Below are positions 17,148 to 22,919 of a stretch of DNA of 22,919 nucleotides, one piece after another. The notes beneath the pieces are model-generated. The model had not been told where the DNA came from and ran no database searches. It was given only the letters and a program-made list of their open reading frames with translations. Position numbers and translations under genes: made by a program. The stretch lies in the NCBI GenBank assembly GCA_002067045.1, contig MVPZ01000077.1:1-22919 (forward strand), read 5' to 3'. Within the stretch, counting starts at the first letter, position 1; each line of letters begins with the position of its first letter. This DNA is from Methanomassiliicoccales archaeon PtaB.Bin134. GTDB taxonomy: Archaea; Thermoplasmatota; Thermoplasmata; Methanomassiliicoccales; UBA472.

Positions 17148-17813
17148 ATGAACTGGAAGGATGACGTGCGGACGGTCCTGGAGAGGGACCCGGCGGCCAA
17201 GTCGTTCCGCGAGGCATTCTACTTCAGCCCGGGGCTTCACGCCATCCTCCTTCAGCGCATCTCCCACCGTCAGTACCTCAAGAAGCGTTACAATATGGCC
17301 AGGGCGGTCAACTACTTCGCCCGCTTCCTGACAGGAGCGGATATCCACCCCGGTGCCACGATCGGCAAGGGCTTCTTCATCGATCACGCCGTGGGCGTGG
17401 TCATAGGAGAAACAAGCATAATAGGGGATAACGTTTCCATCTTCCAGGGAGTCACCCTCGGCGGGGTGAGCACCAGCCAGGGGAAGCGCCACCCCACCAT
17501 CGGGAACAACGTGACCATCGGTGCCGGGGCCAAGGTCCTGGGAAACATCACCATCGGGGACAATGTCAAAATAGGGGCTGGTTCTGTGGTGATAAGGGAC
17601 GTTCCGCCGGACTCGACCGTAGTCGGCGTGCCCGGCCGGGTGGTGAAACGGGAGGGCGCCTGCGTTAAGGTCGATCTGCGCCATGATGAACTCCCGGATC
17701 CGCTTCGGGATGCCATAATGCAATTGACAAACAACATATCCGAGCTCGACCATCGCCTTGAGCGTCTGGAAAAGCTCGTGAACCAAAAGAACGGCAACGG
17801 GGACAAGAAATGA
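17148..17813 (+). CDS. cysE: Serine O-acetyltransferase
   Basis: A 221-residue protein of the short SerAT type that transfers acetyl from acetyl-CoA to serine, giving O-acetylserine for cysteine synthesis. A helical N-terminal part leads into the left-handed beta-helix of hexapeptide repeats. Family landmarks are [20 protein letters not shown] with its catalytic-type histidines, [21 protein letters not shown], a GKRHPTIG loop, and [12 protein letters not shown]...VVGVPGRVV near the end. The C-terminal tail, after about residue 175, is charged and possibly helical, ending in [10 protein letters not shown]. It is the middle gene of the cysteine cluster, three bases after the cysK remnant, and its stop overlaps the cysS start (ATGA). 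With the neighbouring cysK broken, the product needs a sulfhydrylase encoded elsewhere. Confidence 0.95.
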   Translation: MNWKDDVRTVLERDPAAKSFREAFYFSPGLHAILLQRISHRQYLKKRYNMARAVNYFARFLTGADIHPGATIGKGFFIDHAVGVVIGETSIIGDNVSIFQGVTLGGVSTSQGKRHPTIGNNVTIGAGAKVLGNITIGDNVKIGAGSVVIRDVPPDSTVVGVPGRVVKREGACVKVDLRHDELPDPLRDAIMQLTNNISELDHRLERLEKLVNQKNGNGDKK

Positions 17814-19201
17814 CGCTGCAGATCTACAACACCATGGCCAAAGCCAAGCAGGAGTTCCGACCGATCGAAGACGGCAAGGTCAGGATGTACGTCTGCGGCG
17901 TGACGGTCTATGATGACGTGCATATGGGGCACGCCCGCTTCATGGTCGTGTTCGACATGGTGGCCCGGTACCTCCGGTATCGCGGTTACGACGTCAAATT
18001 GGTCATCAACTTCACCGACGTGGACGACAAGATAATAAAGAAGGCGAACGAGGAGGGGGTGGACGCTCTGGTGGTGTCCCGCCGCTGCATCGACTCCTAT
18101 TTCCGCGATTCCGACGCGCTGCGCGTGAAGCGGGCTAACATGTACCCCAAGGCCAGTGAGACGATCCCTGAGATCATCGGCATGGTGCAGGATCTCGTCG
18201 ATGCCGGGTACGGGTACGTGACCCCTGACGGAAGCGTGTACTACGACGTTTCCAGGGCATCCGACTACGGTAAGCTCTCCGGCAACAAGCTGGAGGACAT
18301 GCAGTCCGGCGCGCGCATAGAGGTGGACGAGATCAAACGCAACCCCATGGACTTCTGCCTGTGGAAGGCCGCCAAGCCCGGGGAGATCTCCTGGGATTCT
18401 CCGTGGGGAAAAGGGCGCCCCGGCTGGCACATCGAATGCTCGGCCATGGTTAGGAAGCTGCTGGGAGAGACCATCGACATCCACGGCGGCGGCAACGACC
18501 TCATATTCCCGCACCACGAGAACGAGATACTGCAATCGGAATCGGTGACCAAGAAGCCCCTGGCCAACTACTGGATGCACAACGGCATGCTGCAGGTGGC
18601 GGACGCAAAGATGTCCAAGTCCCTGAAGAACTTCTTCTCGGTGAAGGACATACTGGCGAGGTATTCGCCCGAGGTCGTCCGGTTCTACCTGCTGAACACC
18701 CATTACCGCGGACCCCTGGTCTACGGCGAAGCTGCTTTGGACGAGGCGGCGGCATCCCTCAAGCGAATCCACAACACCTACGATTCACTCCGCTCCCACA
18801 CTCCCAGGGGCAACGACAACGCCGAGGAGCTGGTTCGGAAGAGCAAGGAGGGCTTCATCGCCGAGATGGACGACGACTTCAACTCCCGCGGGGCGCTCTC
18901 GTACCTGTTCGATATGGCGCGGGAGGCGAACCGCCTCATGGACGCCGGAGAACTAAGTGCGCAAGGCGTGGCCAACATCCTCGGCCTGTTCAAGGAGATG
19001 GACGGGGTGTTCGACATCCTTCCCGAGGAGAAGCAGGGCGGGGAGAAGCTGGACGACGTGATGCAGCTGCTGATCGACATCCGCAAGGAACTGCGCAAGC
19101 GCAAGATGTACGACCTTTCCGACATGATCCGCGACCGTCTGCAGGATGCGGGCATCAAGATCGAGGATACCGCGGAAGGCGCCAAGTGGAAGATGATATG
19201 A
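17810..19201 (+). CDS. cysS: Cysteinyl-tRNA synthetase
   Basis: A class I aminoacyl-tRNA synthetase of 463 residues that charges tRNA-Cys in the cytoplasm. The HIGH box reads HMGH (38-41) and the KMSKS loop is at 267-271. The zinc ligands expected from the E. coli enzyme are present: C29 (in YVCGVTVYD), C210 (in HIECSAM), H235 and E239 (in HHENEI). DVDDKII and NFTDVDDK segments and the C-terminal anticodon-binding part are also present, so the gene looks intact and of normal length. It overlaps cysE by four bases and its TGA overlaps the next ATG, so cysteine synthesis and cysteine use in translation are co-expressed. The presence of CysS means that direct cysteinylation is available in this organism, whatever the state of the Sep-tRNA route. 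Confidence 0.97.
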   Translation: MTLQIYNTMAKAKQEFRPIEDGKVRMYVCGVTVYDDVHMGHARFMVVFDMVARYLRYRGYDVKLVINFTDVDDKIIKKANEEGVDALVVSRRCIDSYFRDSDALRVKRANMYPKASETIPEIIGMVQDLVDAGYGYVTPDGSVYYDVSRASDYGKLSGNKLEDMQSGARIEVDEIKRNPMDFCLWKAAKPGEISWDSPWGKGRPGWHIECSAMVRKLLGETIDIHGGGNDLIFPHHENEILQSESVTKKPLANYWMHNGMLQVADAKMSKSLKNFFSVKDILARYSPEVVRFYLLNTHYRGPLVYGEAALDEAAASLKRIHNTYDSLRSHTPRGNDNAEELVRKSKEGFIAEMDDDFNSRGALSYLFDMAREANRLMDAGELSAQGVANILGLFKEMDGVFDILPEEKQGGEKLDDVMQLLIDIRKELRKRKMYDLSDMIRDRLQDAGIKIEDTAEGAKWKMI

Positions 19202-20220
19202 GAGCGGTGGAGAGGAAGGCCATACTCATCTGCGGCGGCAACGTCAAGGTCTCCAGGGAGTTCCGTCCGCCCTTCCGCCTCAGTCGTTCCACCGCCGGAC
19301 CCGGGGCGGGCTCATCATCCATCGTGCTGGCCTTCGACGGCCTGAGGGTCAAGAAGAGCATCTCCCGGGAGGAGGGGGAGTTCGAGCTGGTGGAGGACGG
19401 GGGCGCCTACTCCCTGCTGCGGAACGGGGAACTGTTCCTGGACCGGGTGGAACTGAAGCCCGTCCTCTACCATTCCCCGGAGCAGGCCTTCTTCAACCTG
19501 GGGCAGGCGTGCATCTTCGACTGCCTGTTCTGCACCTCGAGGAAGCTTTCAAAGGACGTAGTGAAGGACCTGGACCTGGACCAGGTGGTGAACCTGGTCC
19601 TCGAGGCCGACCGGAAGGGGGGCATGAAGGCTGTAGCGTTCACATCCGCGGTGGTGGATTCCATCTCCGAGACCATAGAGCGAATGGTCTACGTGGTCAG
19701 CAAGGTCCGCCAGCCCCTTCCGGACATCCCCATCGGCGTGGAGCCGTACGTTGAATCGAACCACGACATCGACCGCCTCAAGGAGGCCGGGGCCACGGAG
19801 ATAAAGATAAACATCGAGTCCTTCGACCCCCGGATAATCGGTATCGCCTGCCCCAAACTGGAGCTGCAGAGGCAGCTGGAGTTCCTGCGTTACGCGGTGC
19901 AGGTGTTCGGACGCGGAAAGGTCACCAGCAACATCATCATCGGCCTGGGGGAAACGGACCGCAACGTCCTGGAGGGGGTGACCAAGCTCGCCAGCATGGG
20001 CATAGTGCCCACCATCCGCGCCCTGAAGGTCAACGACACCAACCGCCCGGTGCTGGAGGCCGCCCTGGGCAAACTGGATCCGGTCACTCCGGAGCGCCTC
20101 CTGGGCCTGAACCAGGAGGCCAAGATCATCCTCTTGGGCCATGGCCTCAGCACCAGCTCGTACCACACCATGTGTCATGAGTGCGGCTGCTGCGACCTGG
20201 TGCCCTTCAGGGACCTATGA
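19198..20220 (+). CDS. Radical SAM protein of unknown substrate
   Basis: A protein of about 340 residues with the radical SAM cluster motif CIFDCLFC (C105, C109, C112), which binds a [4Fe-4S] cluster to split S-adenosylmethionine. A ~95-residue N-terminal part of unknown type precedes it. After the motif come radical SAM-like barrel segments (AVAFTSAVVDS, IPIGVEPYVES, EIKINIESFDP, TSNIIIGLGETDRNV), which suggest the BioB/HydE-like branch, but I cannot assign a family. Near the C-terminus MCHECGCC gives C326, C329, C331 and C332, enough ligands for a second metal centre. The start chosen is ATG 19198, overlapping the cysS stop as ATGA; ATG 19186 would add four residues. Co-expression with cysE and cysS hints at a role linked to cysteine, sulfur or tRNA, but this is only context. 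Confidence 0.8.
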   Translation: MRAVERKAILICGGNVKVSREFRPPFRLSRSTAGPGAGSSSIVLAFDGLRVKKSISREEGEFELVEDGGAYSLLRNGELFLDRVELKPVLYHSPEQAFFNLGQACIFDCLFCTSRKLSKDVVKDLDLDQVVNLVLEADRKGGMKAVAFTSAVVDSISETIERMVYVVSKVRQPLPDIPIGVEPYVESNHDIDRLKEAGATEIKINIESFDPRIIGIACPKLELQRQLEFLRYAVQVFGRGKVTSNIIIGLGETDRNVLEGVTKLASMGIVPTIRALKVNDTNRPVLEAALGKLDPVTPERLLGLNQEAKIILLGHGLSTSSYHTMCHECGCCDLVPFRDL

Positions 20221-20237
20221 GGCTCATCTTCCCGATC

Positions 20238-20264
20238 GGGAGCCGTTGGCTCCCATCCCTTTTA
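20238..20264 (+). terminator. Hairpin terminator after the cysteine operon
   Basis: GGGAGCC (20238-20244) and GGCTCCC (20248-20254) form a perfect seven-base stem with a GTT loop, 17 bases after the radical SAM stop. It is followed by CATCCCTTTT. The T-tract is short (four), so termination strength is uncertain. Confidence 0.55.
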
Positions 20265-20281
20265 TGTAACAAGTATAACAA

Positions 20282-20297
20282 TTATAACGTTATAAAA
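20282..20297 (+). promoter_or_regulatory. TATA box overlapped by a perfect palindrome
   Basis: TTATAACGTTATAA (20282-20295) is a perfect 14-base palindrome. Its right half runs into TTATAAAA (20290-20297), a good TATA box 30 bases before the ATG at 20327, which implies a near-leaderless transcript. A further TATAAC copy lies at 20274-20279. A protein bound to the palindrome would block TBP, so this looks like a repressor operator; that is inference. Confidence 0.55.
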
Positions 20298-20326
20298 TTG
20301 ATAACCGGCGCGGGCGATCAAGATGC

Positions 20327-20539
20327 ATGAACGGAAACATCAAGGACCGCAGGACCCTCTGCCTTCTTTCCAACAGTGACCTCGCCCCCTGGAGCAGCCA
20401 GGAGATGTACGAATATGCCTGGGAACAGGGTACAAGGCCCCTGGACGAGGGGCGCCTCAAACCCGGCGCCAGAAGGTTCCCCGGGCATCAGGTCCTCGAT
20501 CGCACGGCCGAACTGGGGGAGGGAGGCTGCTGCGCATGA
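20327..20539 (+). CDS. Small protein of unknown function (70 residues)
   Basis: I do not recognise this protein. It is hydrophilic, with no membrane segment or signal peptide, and has a Trp/Tyr-rich stretch (APWSSQEMYEYAWEQ) and a C-terminal GGCCA with adjacent cysteines. Support for a real gene comes from context: it starts about 30 bases downstream of a good TATA box, and its TGA overlaps the ATG of the next gene as ATGA. It is probably translated together with the 141-residue protein that follows. Confidence 0.6.
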   Translation: MNGNIKDRRTLCLLSNSDLAPWSSQEMYEYAWEQGTRPLDEGRLKPGARRFPGHQVLDRTAELGEGGCCA

Positions 20540-20961
20540 GCAGGAAGCTGCGCGGCAGGAAGAGGCTGGTCGAGCAGCTGGAACGGGCCCGGGAAAAGGA
20601 CAAGGATGCCGACAAGCAGCTGGCCGACCTGGCCCGGTCCATGCTGCGCGTCTGCAGGGAGAAGGACGTGGAGCCGGAGACCCTGCTCTTCCAGCTGGAA
20701 TTGCTGGACCAGGTCGCCCTCGAGGTGCTGATGCGCAAGTATTTCAGCGAGTTCATGGAAGATGAGGGTGGGATGGGCAAGAAGCGGAAGAAGCAGGTCC
20801 ATGAGGACCTCGGGCGTCTGGTCCAGGTGATACAGGAGCAGGCCCGGCGATCGCTCAAGGGCGCGGACAGGGAGCTGTCCCGGAGGAAGGGGAGCCTTCC
20901 GGAGGGGCCGAAGCAGCCGCCCAAGCCCCTGATCGACTACAGCCCCCATTATATACGATGA
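20536..20961 (+). CDS. Charged helical protein of unknown function (141 residues)
   Basis: I do not recognise a family. The sequence is almost entirely charged and heptad-like, for example RKRLVEQLERAREKDKDADK and LLFQLELLDQVALEVLMRKY, so it should be alpha-helical, probably partly coiled coil. The tail is proline-rich and basic (EGPKQPPKPLIDYSPHYIR). There is no membrane segment and no zinc motif. It starts inside the stop of the preceding 70-residue gene (ATGA overlap), and a T-run terminator follows about 40 bases after its stop. A pair of small, overlapping, tightly controlled genes could suggest a regulator, an adaptor or a toxin-antitoxin-like pair, but nothing in the sequence decides among these. 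Confidence 0.65.
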   Translation: MSRKLRGRKRLVEQLERAREKDKDADKQLADLARSMLRVCREKDVEPETLLFQLELLDQVALEVLMRKYFSEFMEDEGGMGKKRKKQVHEDLGRLVQVIQEQARRSLKGADRELSRRKGSLPEGPKQPPKPLIDYSPHYIR

Positions 20962-21002
20962 TGGGAACGCATTTTAGAGCTCGGGAGAACACCCCGCCCC
21001 TC

Positions 21003-21008
21003 TTTTTT
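21003..21008 (+). terminator. T-run terminator after the small-gene pair
   Basis: Six Ts at 21003-21008, preceded by a C-rich stretch, with further T-rich sequence (AATTTTAATTTTT) to 21027. The run lies about 40 bases after the stop at 20961 and before the iron module. Confidence 0.45.
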
Positions 21009-21025
21009 ATTTCCAATTTTAATTT

Positions 21026-21101
21026 TTAGGTAATTCTAGATGCAACGACAATGGCTATGTTTAGGTTGCCTTGGAAAATGATTATATATTCGCTGTTAGG
21101 T
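21026..21101 (+). promoter_or_regulatory. Three TTAGGT repeats at 35-bp spacing (putative DtxR operator)
   Basis: TTAGGT occurs at 21026, 21061 and 21096, exactly 35 bases apart. TTAGGT is the half-site of the well-known DtxR/IdeR operator (TTAGGTTAGCCTAACCTAA), and the second copy continues as TTAGGTTGCCT, close to that consensus. The third has dyad character (TTAGG-TTT-CCCAA). The second and third copies flank the TATA box of the DtxR-family gene, so autoregulation by iron is likely. Confidence 0.6.
21081..21090 (+). promoter_or_regulatory. TATA box of the iron-regulator gene
   Basis: ATTATATATT lies 22-31 bases before the ATG at 21112. This places the start of transcription at or next to the ATG, so the message is likely leaderless. 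No Shine-Dalgarno sequence is present. It sits between the second and third TTAGGT repeats. Confidence 0.65.
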
Positions 21102-21111
21102 TTCCCAAAAC

Positions 21112-21810
21112 ATGGTGAGCGAGAACGTCGAGGAGTACCTCGAGTGCATCTGGGAACTCACGCAGGACGGCACTCCCGCCCGTACCACGGACATAGCCAA
21201 GCGCATGAAGTTCTCTCCAGCCAGCGTCACCGAGATGCTGCAGAAGCTGGACACCATGGGCTACATATCATACGAGAAGTACAAGGGCGCCACCCTGACC
21301 GAGGAGGGGATGCGCATCGGTTCCACCATCAAGCGCAGGCACCGGCTTCTGGAGCGCTTCCTGGTAGACATCCTGGGCATCGACAAGGAGAAGAGCCACG
21401 AGGAGGCTTGCCGGCTGGAGCACATGATCTCCGAGGAGTCCGAACACCGCATCTCAGAGATAATGAATCACCCTACCACCTGTCCAGACGGCAATCCGAT
21501 ACCCAACATGGAGGAGATCTGCAAGATGCCCCAGGACAAGGACTCCGTGCCCCTCAGCGACCTTGAGGAGGGGTGCGAGGGAACGATCTCCCATCTGCGC
21601 TGCGAGGATTCGCAGAAGATCCGCCGCATCATCTCCATGGGCTTCGTGCCCCAGAGACGCCTGGCCATCGAGGAGCGCCTGCCGATGAACGGCCCGGTGC
21701 TGGTTCGCGTAGGAGACTCCCGCGTCGCCCTGGCCAAGGATTACGCCGACCTGGTGTACGTTCGCGTCAGGCCGGGCTGCGGAAAGAGGCGCTGCCGGCA
21801 CGGATGGTGA
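21112..21810 (+). CDS. DtxR/IdeR-family iron-dependent regulator with FeoA-like domain
   Basis: A 232-residue metal-dependent repressor. Residues about 5-70 form the winged helix-turn-helix (TTDIAKRMKFSPASVTEMLQ, then GYISYEKYKGATLTEEG). The dimerisation and metal domain keeps the DtxR spacing: H77-x3-E81 and H96-x3-C100-x2-E103-H104, equivalent to DtxR H79, E83, H98, C102, E105 and H106. The cysteine at C100 points to iron rather than manganese. The C-terminal part from about residue 145 (SVPLSDLEEG...MGFVPQRRLAIEE...VRVGDSRVALAKDYADLVYV) is an SH3-like FeoA domain. A short cysteine-rich tail follows (GCGKRRCRHGW). It stands directly upstream of feoB and behind likely operator repeats, so it probably represses itself and iron uptake when iron is plentiful. 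Confidence 0.93.
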   Translation: MVSENVEEYLECIWELTQDGTPARTTDIAKRMKFSPASVTEMLQKLDTMGYISYEKYKGATLTEEGMRIGSTIKRRHRLLERFLVDILGIDKEKSHEEACRLEHMISEESEHRISEIMNHPTTCPDGNPIPNMEEICKMPQDKDSVPLSDLEEGCEGTISHLRCEDSQKIRRIISMGFVPQRRLAIEERLPMNGPVLVRVGDSRVALAKDYADLVYVRVRPGCGKRRCRHGW

Positions 21811-22919
21811 TCCCCTGGAGATCCTGCTGGTCGGGAACCCCAACGTCGGCAAGAGCGTCGTTTTCAACCGCCTCACCGGAATAGGCGCCATATCATCCAA
21901 CTATCCGGGCACCACTGTGGAGTACCTCAAGGGCGAGATTCTCATCGCCGGGAAGCCGGCGACCATCATCGACCTTCCCGGGCTGTACTCGCTATCCTCG
22001 GGCGCCGAGGACCAGATGGTGGCCGCGCACATGCTGAGGGATTCCAAACCCGACCTGGTGATCGTGGTCGCGGACGCCACCCGGCTGGAGCCCGGGATCG
22101 TGCTCATAGCCCAGCTGATCGAGCTGGGATACCCCATACTCGTGGCCCTGAACATGATGGACGTGGCCCGCAAGCGCGGGGACCTGGACGTGGACCAGCT
22201 GTCCAAGACGCTCGGCGTCCCGATAGTGCCCACCGTGGCGGTCACCGGCGAGGGCCTAGACGTTCTGCTGAAGGGCATCGAGTCCTACTCCCACAGCAAA
22301 AGCGACTTCAAGGTGCGCTACGACTCGCACATCGAGGCCTACGTGGAGGTACTGTCCCGCGGTCTGAAGGACATGGACCTGCGCTTCCCGCCGCGGGGCA
22401 CGGCCATCAAGCTCCTGGAGGGCGACGGCGACTTCAGCGCCGGGGTGCCCCAGGGCATAAAGGACAAGGTTAAGCGCCTGCGCGAGGAATTCAAGCAGGA
22501 GCACGACGAGGACCTGGAGGTGCACGTGAACCGTGACCGCTACGGCGAGGCCGGGAGGATCATCACCCAGGTGTTCATCCCGAAACCGCAGGAGCGCACG
22601 CTGGGCCAGAGGATATCCGACCTCACCCTCCGGCCGATCACCGGCATACCCATACTCCTGCTGGTGCTGGCCGGGGTGCTGGCCTCCATCATCTTAATCG
22701 GCGGCTTCCTGGAGGAGTTCCTGATCGAGATATACGCCAGCGTGGTCGGCACCTTCTTCGCGGACCTGGGCCAGGCCATAGGCGGGGACCTGGGCCCCGC
22801 CCTGGCCTCCGGACTGGACCTCAGCATACAGGCCATGCTGGCCCTGGTCATCCCCTACATCCTGCTGTTCTATCTCATACTGGCGCTGCTGGAGGACTCC
22901 GGATACCTGCCCCGGGTGG
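21804..22919 (+). CDS. feoB: Ferrous iron transporter FeoB, 5' frame problem, 3' end outside window
   Basis: FeoB is the inner-membrane Fe(II) transporter with a cytosolic G domain. Visible are G1 GNPNVGKS, YPGTTVEY, G3 DLPG, G4 NMMD, the regulatory helical part (about 22300-22600), then a first membrane segment (ITGIPILLLVLAGVLASI) and a second before LEDSGYLPRV, where the window ends. The frame holding all these motifs opens at 21713, after TAG at 21710, and has no ATG, GTG or TTG before the P-loop at 21833. The expected start is ATG 21804 or GTG 21807, which overlap the regulator's TGA, but they are in another frame. One extra C in the CCCC run at 21812-21815 would give MVIPLEILLVGNPNVGKS. 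The alternatives are a sequencing or assembly error, a true frameshift, or initiation at CTG 21815. Coordinates assume the 21804 start. Confidence 0.85.

Noticed and set aside
17384..18772. Long minus-strand reading frame (462 codons)
   Set aside because: It lies opposite intact cysE and cysS and has low-complexity His/Val-rich sequence typical of the antisense of GC-rich genes; no motif or start context.
20376..20765. Alternative + strand frame of 129 codons over the small genes
   Set aside because: Overlaps both small genes in another frame, with Gly/Arg/Ala-rich shadow sequence; the ATGA-linked pair is the better explanation.
21051..21566. Alternative + strand frame of 171 codons over the regulator
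   Set aside because: Out of frame with the clear DtxR-family protein; His/Arg-rich shadow sequence.
1..22919. CRISPR arrays, insertion sequences, integrase or att sites
   Set aside because: No regularly spaced repeats, transposase motifs or terminal repeats were seen, although the island-like composition suggests transfer.

Overview
The window looks archaeal. Genes are packed head to tail on the + strand with ATGA or TGATG overlaps, AT-rich TATA-like boxes lie 20-45 bases before several starts, and T-runs follow gene ends. Most genes are GC-rich (one line counted in the methylase gene is 67% GC). Nearly all genes stop with TGA. The only TAG codons at gene ends or breaks are at the end of the first gene and inside a broken cysK. 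This, with the cysE/cysS set and the DtxR-FeoB pair, fits a Thermoplasmata/Methanomassiliicoccales-type archaeon. That placement is inference, because no ribosomal or methanogenesis marker is present.

Region 1 (1-16305) is a defence island. It opens with the 3' part of a phospholipase D-like protein and a DUF262-DUF1524 protein of the GmrSD type. An AT-rich gap of about 370 bases follows. Then comes a tightly coupled three-gene operon: a SNF2-type helicase resembling DISARM DrmD, a 1663-residue Eco57I/DrmMI-like N6-adenine methylase, and a 1774-residue DEAH helicase with zinc ribbons, a DUF1998-type cysteine cluster and a C-terminal Vsr/DUF559-like nuclease-fold segment. This resembles class 1 DISARM, but separate drmA and drmB genes are replaced by one large protein that also recalls Druantia DruE. 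It is the best candidate here for an under-described system. The methylase gene carries an internal AT-rich block, suggesting a replaced module.

Region 2 (16306-20260) is a cysteine operon: a cysK pseudogene (loss of the PLP-lysine region plus an in-frame TAG), cysE (serine acetyltransferase), cysS (cysteinyl-tRNA synthetase) and a radical SAM protein. A hairpin terminator closes it.

Region 3 (20261-20998) has two overlapping small genes of unknown function behind a perfect 14-bp palindrome that overlaps a TATA box.

Region 4 (20999-22919) is an iron module: a DtxR/IdeR-family regulator with a FeoA-like C-terminal domain, followed by feoB, which runs off the right edge. Upstream of the regulator, three TTAGGT repeats are spaced exactly 35 bp apart, a likely autoregulatory operator. 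As given, feoB has no ATG, GTG or TTG start in its frame before the P-loop. One extra C in a C4 run would join it to an ATG that overlaps the regulator's stop.

No tRNA, rRNA, CRISPR array, insertion sequence or integrase was found.
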